A DNA stretch of 64,000 nucleotides from UBA11164 sp034376725 (GTDB lineage Bacteria; Pseudomonadota; Gammaproteobacteria; Xanthomonadales; Xanthomonadaceae): positions 1 through 64,000 of the forward strand of contig JAXMJH010000092.1 in assembly GCA_034376725.1 (NCBI GenBank), written 5' to 3'. A program made the translations under genes and the position numbers. Positions 16,977-24,288 of the stretch are shown here, piece by piece. Each line of letters begins with the position of its first letter. The stretch's first letter is position 1. Under the pieces are notes generated by a model. The model was not told the DNA's origin and searched no databases. It was given only the letters and a program-made list of their open reading frames with translations.

Positions 16977-17653
16977 GCCTTGTCGGCCTTGAGCTGGGCC
17001 AGGCGCTCGGCGACACGGTTGCGGCGCGACAGTTCTTCAAGTTCGGCGAGTTGCGCGGCACTGCCAGCGGGTGTCCCGGATGTACCCGACAGCCCGGTTT
17101 GCCGCTGGAACACGCGATCGAACGCGTCACCGGCGCGCTCGGCCCGCGTTTGCGCATCAGCGCCAGCGCGCGCGGCCGCGCCGGAGCCATCACCGGCCGG
17201 CTTCTGGGCGGCCTGCACCTTGCGGAACTCGGCCAGCGCCTCGCGCATTTCGCGCTTCTTGGCCTGAAGTGCTGCGATGTAACCCTCCAGTCGGGACTTC
17301 TCCTCGGCCAAATCGGCCAAGCGGGATTCCAGGACCGGCATCTGCGCCTCGATATCGATCTGTCGCTCGACCGCCGCGCTGGCCAGGTCTTCGCGGTTCT
17401 GGGCAATCGCCAGACGCGCCTGATCGCCCAATTGCTCTTGGCGGGCGCTGTCCTCGGCCAGGCGCTTGGCGGTCAGGTGCCGCTGTGCCTCGATCTTGCC
17501 GAGATCCGCACGCACGTCGGCGATCGCCGAATCGATCTCTCGCACAGCCTGCTCCATCACCACTTCCGGTGCGGCGTCCTCGACGGCGTCGACGACGGCA
17601 TTGAAGCTACCGGCGATCAGGCGACCGACTCGGCTGGTCAGGGACTCGCTCAT
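16973..17653 (-). CDS. PspA/IM30-family membrane-stress protein
   Basis: The protein is 226 residues, nearly all helical coiled coil with heptads such as RHLTAKRLAEDSARQEQLGD and EEKSRLEGYIAALQAKKREM. The N-terminal part (SRVGRLIAGSFNAVVDAVED) is an amphipathic membrane-binding helix. That is the ESCRT-III-like PspA/Vipp1 layout. The C-terminal 60 residues are Ala/Gly-rich. The start ATG at 17653 overlaps the preceding stop in TGATG and is preceded by AGGAGAAA; a GTG one codon earlier is possible. It has no pspF/pspBC neighbours, so regulation must differ from the E. coli phage-shock system. Confidence 0.85.
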   Translation of the reverse strand: MSESLTSRVGRLIAGSFNAVVDAVEDAAPEVVMEQAVREIDSAIADVRADLGKIEAQRHLTAKRLAEDSARQEQLGDQARLAIAQNREDLASAAVERQIDIEAQMPVLESRLADLAEEKSRLEGYIAALQAKKREMREALAEFRKVQAAQKPAGDGSGAAARAGADAQTRAERAGDAFDRVFQRQTGLSGTSGTPAGSAAQLAELEELSRRNRVAERLAQLKADKA

Positions 17654-18177
17654 CACTTTCTCCTCGTCTGGGTGGGGCTTTGGTTCCGGCTGGCGGCCAT
17701 CCGTTCGGCAAGTTCAATGGCCGACCGGGACCGTTGTTGCAGTTGCGCTGAATCATGACACCCGGGAAACCCAGCCGACGCAAGTTGGAGCAGCGAATCG
17801 ACCAGGCCGAGTGCGCGCTCGCCCATGCCATGCTCGAGTCGGCGCAGGCGCTCGACCTCGTCCCGACCTTCGACGGCGGCGCCGGACAACACGAACGCCG
17901 CCGCCTCCGGCAGCCAGGAAAGCATGCGCGAAATCAGCTCCGATCGCACGCCGTTCCGCGCCTGGGCATCGTGAATCTGCCGCTCGGAAGCGGCAAACAG
18001 GCGGCGCGAAAAATCATAGGCGGCCCCGAAGTCGTCCATGACCTCGCGCTGGGCCCTGGCATCGGCCAGCAGTGCGCGGATTTTCTCGCTCAGATTGGCC
18101 GCGCCGGGAACGTCGATCTGTGCCAGATAGGTCAGATCATCCTCGTCGAGCCGCAGGGTGACGGTTTGCTTGGCCAT
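17653..18177 (-). CDS. Unknown first gene of the PspA-flotillin operon
   Basis: The protein is 174 residues and I do not recognise a family. Residues 1-40 (KQTVTLRLDEDDLTYLAQID) resemble a short ribbon-helix-helix strand and helix, but no DNA-binding role is shown. The middle is Ala/Arg-rich and helical (ARAQREVMDDFGAAYDFSRR), and a weakly hydrophobic stretch WLPEAAAFVLSGAAV follows. It is coupled to the PspA-like gene by a one-base stop/start overlap. The ATG at 18177 is preferred over a TTG at 18186. A promoter with TTGCAT and TAAGAT lies upstream. Confidence 0.65.
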   Translation of the reverse strand: MAKQTVTLRLDEDDLTYLAQIDVPGAANLSEKIRALLADARAQREVMDDFGAAYDFSRRLFAASERQIHDAQARNGVRSELISRMLSWLPEAAAFVLSGAAVEGRDEVERLRRLEHGMGERALGLVDSLLQLASAGFPGCHDSAQLQQRSRSAIELAERMAASRNQSPTQTRRK

Positions 18178-18210
18178 CGGTACCAACGTGTGGGATTGGA
18201 GCCTGTCCGA

Positions 18211-18239
18211 ATCTTATTTCATATATATTGCGAATGCAA
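18211..18239 (-). promoter_or_regulatory. Promoter of the PspA-flotillin operon
   Basis: On the minus strand TTGCAT (18239-18234) and TAAGAT (18216-18211) are separated by 17 bases in an AT-rich patch. The -10 lies 33 bases before the first ATG. The match is to a sigma-70 promoter; no -24/-12 sigma-54 motif is seen. Confidence 0.6.
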
Positions 18240-18312
18240 TTGTTTGTATCGCATTTGTCATAAGCTGCGGTAGTGATCCCGGCAAGCCCCCGATTCCGCT
18301 GGAACCTGCGGC

Positions 18313-18318
18313 TAAACT
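18313..18318 (+). promoter_or_regulatory. -10 element for a leaderless dusA transcript
   Basis: TAAACT is followed by six bases and the ATG at 18325. This argues for that ATG over the one at 18319. The identical TAAACT-N6-ATG occurs before the SPOR gene. Confidence 0.5.
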
Positions 18319-18324
18319 ATGGAG

Positions 18325-19329
18325 ATGATCACGCCGCCCGCCGCCCGCCGCCTGTCCGTCGCGCCGATGATGGAATGGACCGATCGGCATTGCCGGTACT
18401 TCCATCGGCAGTTGGCGCCGCATGCCGGGCTGTATACCGAGATGGTGCATGCCCAGGCGGTGATCTTCGGCGATCGGGGCCGGTTGCTGGGTTTCGATCC
18501 GGCCGAGCATCCGGTCGCCATCCAGCTGGGCGGCAGCGATCCGGGCGATCTGGCCCGGGCGGCTTCGATCGCTGAGCAGCGGGGCTACGACGAAATCAAC
18601 CTCAACTGCGGCTGTCCCTCGAACCGGGTCCAGGCCGGACGCTTCGGCGCCTGCCTGATGATCGAACCGGCGCTGGTCGCCGAGTGCGTGGCGGCGATGT
18701 CGGCGGCGGTGTCGGTACCGGTGACCGTCAAATGCCGGCTGGGGGTCGACGATCAGGACGATTTTTCGCATTTCCTGGCGTTCATCGACACCGTCGCCGA
18801 GGCCGGCTGCCGGCACTTCATCGTGCATGCCCGCAACGCCTGGCTGAAAGGGCTGTCGCCGAAGGAGAACCGCGAGGTGCCGCCGCTGCGCCACGACTGG
18901 GCCTACCGGCTCAAGCGCGAGCGCCCGCAGCTGACCGTCGTGCTCAACGGCGGCATCGATTCGGTCGAGGCGGCGCACGCCCATCTGAACCACGTCGATG
19001 GCGTGATGCTCGGCCGCGCCGCCTATCACGACCCCTACCTGCTGCACCGGCTGGATCGGGCGCTGTTCGATCCGGGCGCCGCGTTGCGCTCGCGTCAGGA
19101 GCTGCTTGCCGCGATGCAGCCTTATGCGCTGGCGCGGTTGGCCGAAGGCACCGCGCTGAAACATCTGACCCGCCACGTGCTGGGACTGTTTCACGGGCAG
19201 TACGGCGGCCGGCGCTTCCGGCAACTGCTGAGCGAGTCGGAAGAAGGCGGCCCCGAGGGTTGGGCCCGGGTCGAGCGCGCGCTGGCCGCCACGGTGCGGG
19301 CCTGCGATCCAATCGCCGATGCGGCCTGA
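18325..19329 (+). CDS. dusA: tRNA-dihydrouridine(20/20a) synthase DusA
   Basis: The protein is 334 residues. It reduces U20/U20a in the tRNA D-loop using FMN and NADPH. APMMEWTDRHCRYFHRQL is the DusA-specific N-terminus. NCGCPSNRVQAGRFGACLM carries the catalytic Cys in FGACLM. Phosphate and FMN-binding segments are TVKCRLGVDD, HARNAWLKGLSPKENR and LNGGIDSVE. The start is ambiguous between 18319 and 18325; the second is six bases from a -10-like TAAACT. The CtlX-like gene follows after 12 bases, suggesting an operon. The PspA operon is transcribed divergently. Confidence 0.93.
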   Translation: MITPPAARRLSVAPMMEWTDRHCRYFHRQLAPHAGLYTEMVHAQAVIFGDRGRLLGFDPAEHPVAIQLGGSDPGDLARAASIAEQRGYDEINLNCGCPSNRVQAGRFGACLMIEPALVAECVAAMSAAVSVPVTVKCRLGVDDQDDFSHFLAFIDTVAEAGCRHFIVHARNAWLKGLSPKENREVPPLRHDWAYRLKRERPQLTVVLNGGIDSVEAAHAHLNHVDGVMLGRAAYHDPYLLHRLDRALFDPGAALRSRQELLAAMQPYALARLAEGTALKHLTRHVLGLFHGQYGGRRFRQLLSESEEGGPEGWARVERALAATVRACDPIADAA

Positions 19330-19341
19330 GCCAGCCGGGCG

Positions 19342-20256
19342 ATGATCACCCGGGATCTTGATCGCTTCCTGTCGATTGCCGGAGGTATCCAGCCCGACTT
19401 CGGCCCGGCCTGGCCGCGAGCGGCATTTCTGGTCAGTCCCGAAGGGTTTTCGCCGGGCGCCGATTCGGCGCTCGACAACCGCTACATGGCCGACGGCGCA
19501 ACCCCGCAACGGGCGCTCGACCAGCACCGCGAGCTGCACCGCGCACTGAGCGCGGAACTGCCGGTCATCTGCTTCGCCGGCGATCCGGCCACGCCCGAGG
19601 CGGTGTTCGCCAACAACGTATTCGCCACGGCACGAATCGATGGCGCGGGTCGGCTGCTGATCGCCCGCATGCATCACCCGAGTCGGCGCGCCGAGGCCGA
19701 ACGCGCCGACATCCGCAGGTTTTTCGGCACGGTGCTCGGCTACACCGAGCATGACCTGCGCGCCGGGACCGGCGTCGGCGAGCTGACCGGCTCGCTGGTC
19801 ATCGACCGGGCGCGCGGCCTGGGTTTCTGCGGGCTGTCGGCACGCTGCGACGAAGCCGGCGCGCGCGCGATGCACTCGGCCTTCGGCCTGCGCGCCACGT
19901 TGATGTTCGACCTGGCCGAGGGCGAGTACCACACCAATGTGGTGCTGGCGGCGCTGGCCGATCGTGCGGTGATGCTGGCCGGCGACGGCTTCGCCAACCC
20001 CGCCGTCGCCGATGCCATCGCCGGCCTGTTTCCGCATGCCATCAGGCTTTCCGCCACCGAGCGCATGGCATTCGCAGGCAACGCGATCGCGCTGGGGCCG
20101 ACGCGGGTCTGGCTCAGCGCCACGGCGGCGAAGGTCCTGTCCGCGACTTCGCGCAGCGGCCTGGGGCGGGCCGGCTTCGCCGTGGTCAGTGTGGCGCTGG
20201 ACGAAATCGAGCGGGCCGGTGGATCGCTGCGCTGCTGTGTCACCGAGATTTTCTAG
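19342..20256 (+). CDS. CtlX-like guanidino-group-modifying enzyme
   Basis: The protein is 304 residues. The layout matches the arginine-deiminase-related CtlX family: TPEAVFANNVFATA (substrate-binding Asn pair), ARMHHPSRRAEAER, GTGVGELTGSLVIDRARGLG with the Ser/Thr strand, YHTNVVLAALADRAV with the catalytic His, MAFAGNAIAL, and a terminal GGSLRCCVTEIF carrying the nucleophilic Cys. In the usual motif (GGGSARCMIAEIF) one Gly is present here as GGS, and the Cys is retained. Family members act on arginine or citrulline-like guanidino or ureido compounds. It is directly downstream of dusA by 12 bases. Substrate is not assignable. Confidence 0.8.
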   Translation: MITRDLDRFLSIAGGIQPDFGPAWPRAAFLVSPEGFSPGADSALDNRYMADGATPQRALDQHRELHRALSAELPVICFAGDPATPEAVFANNVFATARIDGAGRLLIARMHHPSRRAEAERADIRRFFGTVLGYTEHDLRAGTGVGELTGSLVIDRARGLGFCGLSARCDEAGARAMHSAFGLRATLMFDLAEGEYHTNVVLAALADRAVMLAGDGFANPAVADAIAGLFPHAIRLSATERMAFAGNAIALGPTRVWLSATAAKVLSATSRSGLGRAGFAVVSVALDEIERAGGSLRCCVTEIF

Positions 20257-20396
20257 CCGGGGAACGACACTCGCTGTGGGCGCACCGGCTGAAGGCCGGC
20301 TAAGCACCGGGCGCGCATTTAAGCCACGATTCACCCCGTTGCACCCAGACTGGCCCCCATCGCCAAGACTTCCCTGCAATCGAGGCGGCCGTTACC

Positions 20397-20735
20397 ATGC
20401 CTTCACCGAGTCCAAAGGCCACGCGTTTGAATCGCCTGTGCATACCATTGATCGCGCTGACCCTGTGCACGCCGGTTCTCGCAAAGGACGGGGACGGCCG
20501 TGAGGAACGGTCGCGCGACGATCGCTCGCTCTCGGACTCGGTCCGGCAGGTCGAACGCAATACCGGCGGCCGGGTGGTCGGCGCCGAACGCATCAGGGCC
20601 AGCAGCCGGGATATCGACCGCGTCAAGGTAGTCACCCCCGAAGGCCGGGTGAAGGTGATCCGCCATGAAACCCGATCCCGCGATGACGCGGATGCCGAGC
20701 GCGGAAGGGACCGCACGAAACAGCGCGACGAATGA
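20397..20735 (+). CDS. Small exported PepSY-like protein upstream of the PhoPQ pair
   Basis: The protein is 112 residues. A signal peptide (LNRLCIPLIALTLCTPVLAK) precedes a charged stretch and the PepSY-like segment VRQVERNTGGRVVGAERIRA followed by VKVVTPEGRVKVI. The tail is Arg/Asp-rich. Such small PepSY-type proteins commonly sit directly before PhoP/PhoQ-type pairs in gammaproteobacteria and may modulate the sensor's periplasmic domain. The response-regulator gene follows after 57 bases on the same strand. Function is inferred from context only. Confidence 0.7.
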   Translation: MPSPSPKATRLNRLCIPLIALTLCTPVLAKDGDGREERSRDDRSLSDSVRQVERNTGGRVVGAERIRASSRDIDRVKVVTPEGRVKVIRHETRSRDDADAERGRDRTKQRDE

Positions 20736-20792
20736 GCTTTCCCGGCAGGTCGCATCCGATCAGCCGCTTTCAGACCCAGACGAGGAAACCGT

Positions 20793-21473
20793 ATGCGCAT
20801 ACTTCTGGTTGAGGACGAGGCACCGCTTCGCGAAACGCTTGCTGCGCGTCTAAAGCGCGAAGGCTTCGCGGTCGACGCCGCACAGGACGGCGAGGAAGGC
20901 CTGTACATGGGTCGTGAGGTGCCATTCGATGTCGCGATCATCGATCTCGGCCTGCCCAAGCTTTCAGGCATGGAACTGGTGCGCAACCTGCGCGAGGAGA
21001 ACCGCAAGTTCCCCATTCTCATTCTGACCGCACGCTCCAGCTGGCAGGACAAGGTCGATGGCCTCAAGGCCGGCGCCGACGATTACCTGGTCAAGCCGTT
21101 CCATGTCGAAGAACTGCTGGCGCGATTGAACGCGCTGCTGCGCCGTGCCGCCGGCTGGTCCAAGCCGAGCCTGGAATGCGGCCCGGTCAAGCTGGATCTG
21201 GCGGCGCAGACGGTCAGCGTCGAAGACCAGCCGGTCGACCTGACCAGCTACGAATACAAGGTACTCGAGTACCTCATGCTGCACGCCGGCGAGCTGGTCT
21301 CCAAGGCCGATCTGACCGAGCACATCTACCAGCAGGATTTCGACCGCGACTCGAACGTGCTGGAAGTTTTCATCGGCCGCCTGCGCAAGAAGCTCGACCC
21401 GGAGAGCACGCTCAAGCCGATCGAGACCGTGCGCGGCCGTGGCTATCGCTTCGCCATCGCGCGCAGCGAATAA
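20793..21473 (+). CDS. PhoP-type OmpR-family response regulator
   Basis: The protein is 226 residues. The receiver domain has acidic pocket VEDEA, phosphoacceptor Asp in AIIDLGLPKL and the switch Lys in DDYLVKPFH. The C-terminal winged helix runs from about residue 125 (LTSYEYKVLEYLMLHAGELV) to RGYRFAIARSE. The overall sequence is close to PhoP. GAGGAAACCGT precedes the ATG. The cognate kinase follows after 39 bases. PhoP systems respond to Mg2+, acid or cationic peptides and commonly control lipid A remodelling; PagL-like, LpxO-like and LpxL-like genes occur elsewhere in this window. Confidence 0.9.
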   Translation: MRILLVEDEAPLRETLAARLKREGFAVDAAQDGEEGLYMGREVPFDVAIIDLGLPKLSGMELVRNLREENRKFPILILTARSSWQDKVDGLKAGADDYLVKPFHVEELLARLNALLRRAAGWSKPSLECGPVKLDLAAQTVSVEDQPVDLTSYEYKVLEYLMLHAGELVSKADLTEHIYQQDFDRDSNVLEVFIGRLRKKLDPESTLKPIETVRGRGYRFAIARSE

Positions 21474-21512
21474 GCCCCTGTCGGCGGCGCGCCCAGACCC
21501 GGCGGCCGGCTG

Positions 21513-22922
21513 ATGGCGTTGTTCGACTGGCGGCCGTTCTCGCTCCAGGCCCGCCAGCTGCTGGCGGCCGGCATCGGGCTGGTGGCGTTTCTCGGCCTGA
21601 CCGGCTACGCGCTCGATCAGGCGTTCACCGAGACCGCCGAAGCCTCGTTGCGCGACCGGCTGCGCAGCTACGCCTATGCCTACTTCGGCGGCATGGAATT
21701 CACTCGCGGCGGCCGGCTGATCGAGCCTGAGACTCCGCCCGACCCGCGCTTCAACACGCCCGGCAGCGGACTGTATGCCGCCGCCAGCGGCCCCGGTCTG
21801 CTGTGGGAGTCGACGTCCACGCTCGGCCACCAGCTGCCCCTCGATGTCTCTCTTGCGCCCGCCGAGGAGCACTTCGTCGGACCGGTCGTCATCGAGGATC
21901 ACGGCGACGGCAGCGGCGAGGCCTATCACTACGGGATCGGGCTGATCTGGGAGATCGGCGCGAACGAGCCGGAGGTCGCCTTTACCTTTCATGTCTTCGA
22001 GGACGCAGCAGCGCTGGAATATCAGGTGTCGGTATTCCGACGCGCCCTGTGGGGCTATCTGGGCGCCGCCGCACTGTTGCTGATCGGCGTCCAGGTGCTG
22101 GTGCTGCGCTGGAGCCTGCAACCGCTGCGAAGCGTCGGGCGCGAGCTCGACCGGGTGCGACGCGGCAAGGACGACTGCCTGTCCGATCGGCATCCGCGCG
22201 AGCTGGAGCCGCTGACCCGCAGCATCAACACGCTGATCGACACCGAGCGACAGCAGCGCGACCGCTATCGGCATACCCTGGCCGATCTGGCGCACAGCCT
22301 GAAGACACCCCTGGCGGTACTGCGCGCGCGGATGGAGTCGGTCAACGATGCCAATGCGCTGCGCGAGGAAGTCGCGACACAGGTGGCGCGCATGAGCGAC
22401 ATCGTGTCCTATCAACTCTCGCGCGCGGTCGCCGGCGGCCATTCGCCGTTCGCCGCAGCCCAGCCGATCGTACTGCGGGCCGAGGAGATCGTGGTCAGCC
22501 TGGAAAAGGTGTATGCCGACAAAGGTGTGCTGTGCGAGTTCGAGATCGAGCCCGACGCGGCATTCCACGGCGAACTGGGCGATCTGCAGGAGCTGCTCGG
22601 CAATCTGCTGGAGAACGCCTTCAAGTGGGCGCGCAGCCGGGTGCTGCTGACCGTAACCAACGAGTCTCCCGAAAAGCCCTCCGATGCCAGGCGAGCGGGC
22701 CTGCACATCAGCGTCGAAGACGACGGCCCGGGCATTGCTGCGGACAAGGTCGAAAGCGTGCTGCAACGTGGCGTGCGCGGCGACGAAAGGGTCCATGGCC
22801 ACGGCATCGGCCTGGCCATCGTTCAGGACATCGTGCGGGCCTACGAGGGTCGGCTTCGGGTCAGCCAATCCGAGGAGCTGGGCGGTGCGCAATTCGATCT
22901 GCACTTCCCGCCGCGCGGTTGA
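21513..22922 (+). CDS. PhoQ-type sensor histidine kinase
   Basis: The protein is 469 residues. Membrane segments lie near residues 12-33 and 180-205, enclosing a periplasmic domain of about 145 residues rich in acidic residues near its end (EDHGDGSGEAY, WEIGANEPE). A HAMP-like region follows, then the phosphoacceptor box LADLAHSLKTPLAVLRARME, the N box LLGNLLENAFKWAR, and the G boxes VEDDGPGI and HGHGIGLAIVQ. The DLAHSLKTPL form of the H box is typical of PhoQ. It phosphorylates the response regulator immediately upstream. Confidence 0.9.
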   Translation: MALFDWRPFSLQARQLLAAGIGLVAFLGLTGYALDQAFTETAEASLRDRLRSYAYAYFGGMEFTRGGRLIEPETPPDPRFNTPGSGLYAAASGPGLLWESTSTLGHQLPLDVSLAPAEEHFVGPVVIEDHGDGSGEAYHYGIGLIWEIGANEPEVAFTFHVFEDAAALEYQVSVFRRALWGYLGAAALLLIGVQVLVLRWSLQPLRSVGRELDRVRRGKDDCLSDRHPRELEPLTRSINTLIDTERQQRDRYRHTLADLAHSLKTPLAVLRARMESVNDANALREEVATQVARMSDIVSYQLSRAVAGGHSPFAAAQPIVLRAEEIVVSLEKVYADKGVLCEFEIEPDAAFHGELGDLQELLGNLLENAFKWARSRVLLTVTNESPEKPSDARRAGLHISVEDDGPGIAADKVESVLQRGVRGDERVHGHGIGLAIVQDIVRAYEGRLRVSQSEELGGAQFDLHFPPRG

Positions 22923-23036
22923 TCGCCGCGCACGCAGACGGCTCGCTGCGCGACGGCCACGCGTTCGCCATGCCACTCGAAGCGGCGTGGATAACCTCTG
23001 CCGCGCGCCGCAACCGAAACCACCCGCTCCGACCTT

Positions 23037-23816
23037 TCAGCCCGCAGCCGTCGGCGGCACCGGCGCCGGGCCGTAAAGCCGTGCGAGGTGCGCGGCGACC
23101 GCCGGCATCGCCTCTTCCAGTAGTGCCGGCGCGGTGAAGTGGTATTCGCTGCACACCGCGAAGAATTCTTCCGGCGCGCTGGCTGCGTATTCATCGATGG
23201 CCGGCTCGAGACCGGCATCGATCTGGGCGCACAGCGCGTCGTAGGCCGCCTGGAAGTCGCGCACCCAGGCACGATGCCAGTCCGGCGGCAGTGGCGGAGT
23301 GCCGTCGAACACGCCGTCGAGCAGATCGAGCTTGTGGGCGATCTCGTGCACGGCGACCAGAAAACCCGCGTCGGGCTCGGCCAGATCGGCCTCGATATCG
23401 CCCCAGGACAGGATGACCGGGCCGCGCTCCCACACTTCGCCGGCCAGATCTTCCTCGCCTTCGGTAATCACGCCGGTGTGCTCGTCGTAATGGCTGCGAT
23501 GCGCGCGAAAGGTATCCGGGTAGACAATCACTTCCGCCCAGCCGGCCAGGCCGCGATAGCCGTACTCCAGGATCGGCAGACAGCACAACGCTGCAACGAT
23601 CCGCCGCTGCCGGTCATCGAGCTGCAAACCGGCAGCCGGAGTGATGGTCTTGTCGACCAGAAACCGGGCGCTGTGAGCGCGCAGCCGGGTCTGAGCCGAC
23701 GGCGCAAGCCAGGCGATCCACGGCACATCGGCCAGAAGCTGCTGCCAGTGCCCGTCTTGCACCCGCGGCGGCTCACGATGCAGGGCGCCGGTCAGGCGCT
23801 GCCACAGACCACTCAT
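23037..23816 (-). CDS. mtfA: MtfA-type zinc peptidase
   Basis: The protein is 259 residues. The zinc motif HEIAHKLDLLDG near residue 155 is HExxH, and the downstream Glu is in APEEFFAVCSEYHF. This is the MtfA (YeeI) layout, a cytosolic aminopeptidase that in enterobacteria binds the glucose repressor Mlc. N-terminal PWIAWLAPSAQTRLRAHSA and YPDTFRAHR are further family features. No Mlc or ptsG gene is visible, so its partner here is unknown. It converges with the PhoQ-type gene and lies 10 bases after a small secreted-protein gene on the same strand. Confidence 0.9.
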   Translation of the reverse strand: MSGLWQRLTGALHREPPRVQDGHWQQLLADVPWIAWLAPSAQTRLRAHSARFLVDKTITPAAGLQLDDRQRRIVAALCCLPILEYGYRGLAGWAEVIVYPDTFRAHRSHYDEHTGVITEGEEDLAGEVWERGPVILSWGDIEADLAEPDAGFLVAVHEIAHKLDLLDGVFDGTPPLPPDWHRAWVRDFQAAYDALCAQIDAGLEPAIDEYAASAPEEFFAVCSEYHFTAPALLEEAMPAVAAHLARLYGPAPVPPTAAG

Positions 23817-23826
23817 CGCAATCCGG

Positions 23827-24108
23827 TCAGCGAAACATGCCGGGCAGGAACTTGTGCCACTGCGGGTGCATGCCGGGCGGCGACGGCTGGGGCCGTTTCA
23901 GTCGCGCCGCGCCTTCGCTGGCCGGCGCTGGGGTCCGCGACGGGCTGTGGGTCGGTTCGGCCGGCTCATCGTTGCCGGCCGGGTGTGCCCAGCATTCGGG
24001 CGGACGCGCCGGGTCGCCTGCACCCGGTGGCGCAGCGGCCAGAATCGGGCTGATCGACAGCACCGAGACGAACAGGAAAACCCGGGACAGTACGCTGAAC
24101 TGGAGCAT
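23827..24108 (-). CDS. Small Pro-rich exported protein, unknown
   Basis: The protein is 93 residues. A hydrophobic N-terminus (VLSRVFLFVSVLSISPILAA) is a signal peptide or anchor. The rest is rich in Pro, Ala and Ser with no family I recognise. The ATG at 24108 was chosen because the hydrophobic segment starts there; the in-frame extension to 24225 looks non-coding. It lies 10 bases before mtfA on the same strand, so the two probably share an mRNA. Confidence 0.55.
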   Translation of the reverse strand: MLQFSVLSRVFLFVSVLSISPILAAAPPGAGDPARPPECWAHPAGNDEPAEPTHSPSRTPAPASEGAARLKRPQPSPPGMHPQWHKFLPGMFR

Positions 24109-24288
24109 GATCGGTTCCGGTGAAATTGACTGCGCCGAACGCCGGCTTGGACTGCAATAGATGCGCCGGGTGGCAGGATGGTTGCACGAGTTTAGCGTCA
24201 TTGGCCGATTGGCGCCCATGGACACGGGAGCGGGTTTCGTTGCGGTGCAGCATGGCAGACGCTCCCGGATACGGCAGACTCACCGCCC

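Noticed and set aside
18214..20379. Minus-strand open frame of 721 residues across dusA and ctlX
   Set aside because: It is antisense to two clearly recognised genes, lacks a ribosome site and has shadow-type composition.
20964..22976. Minus-strand open frame of 670 residues across phoP/phoQ
   Set aside because: It is antisense to a complete two-component pair and shows no homology.
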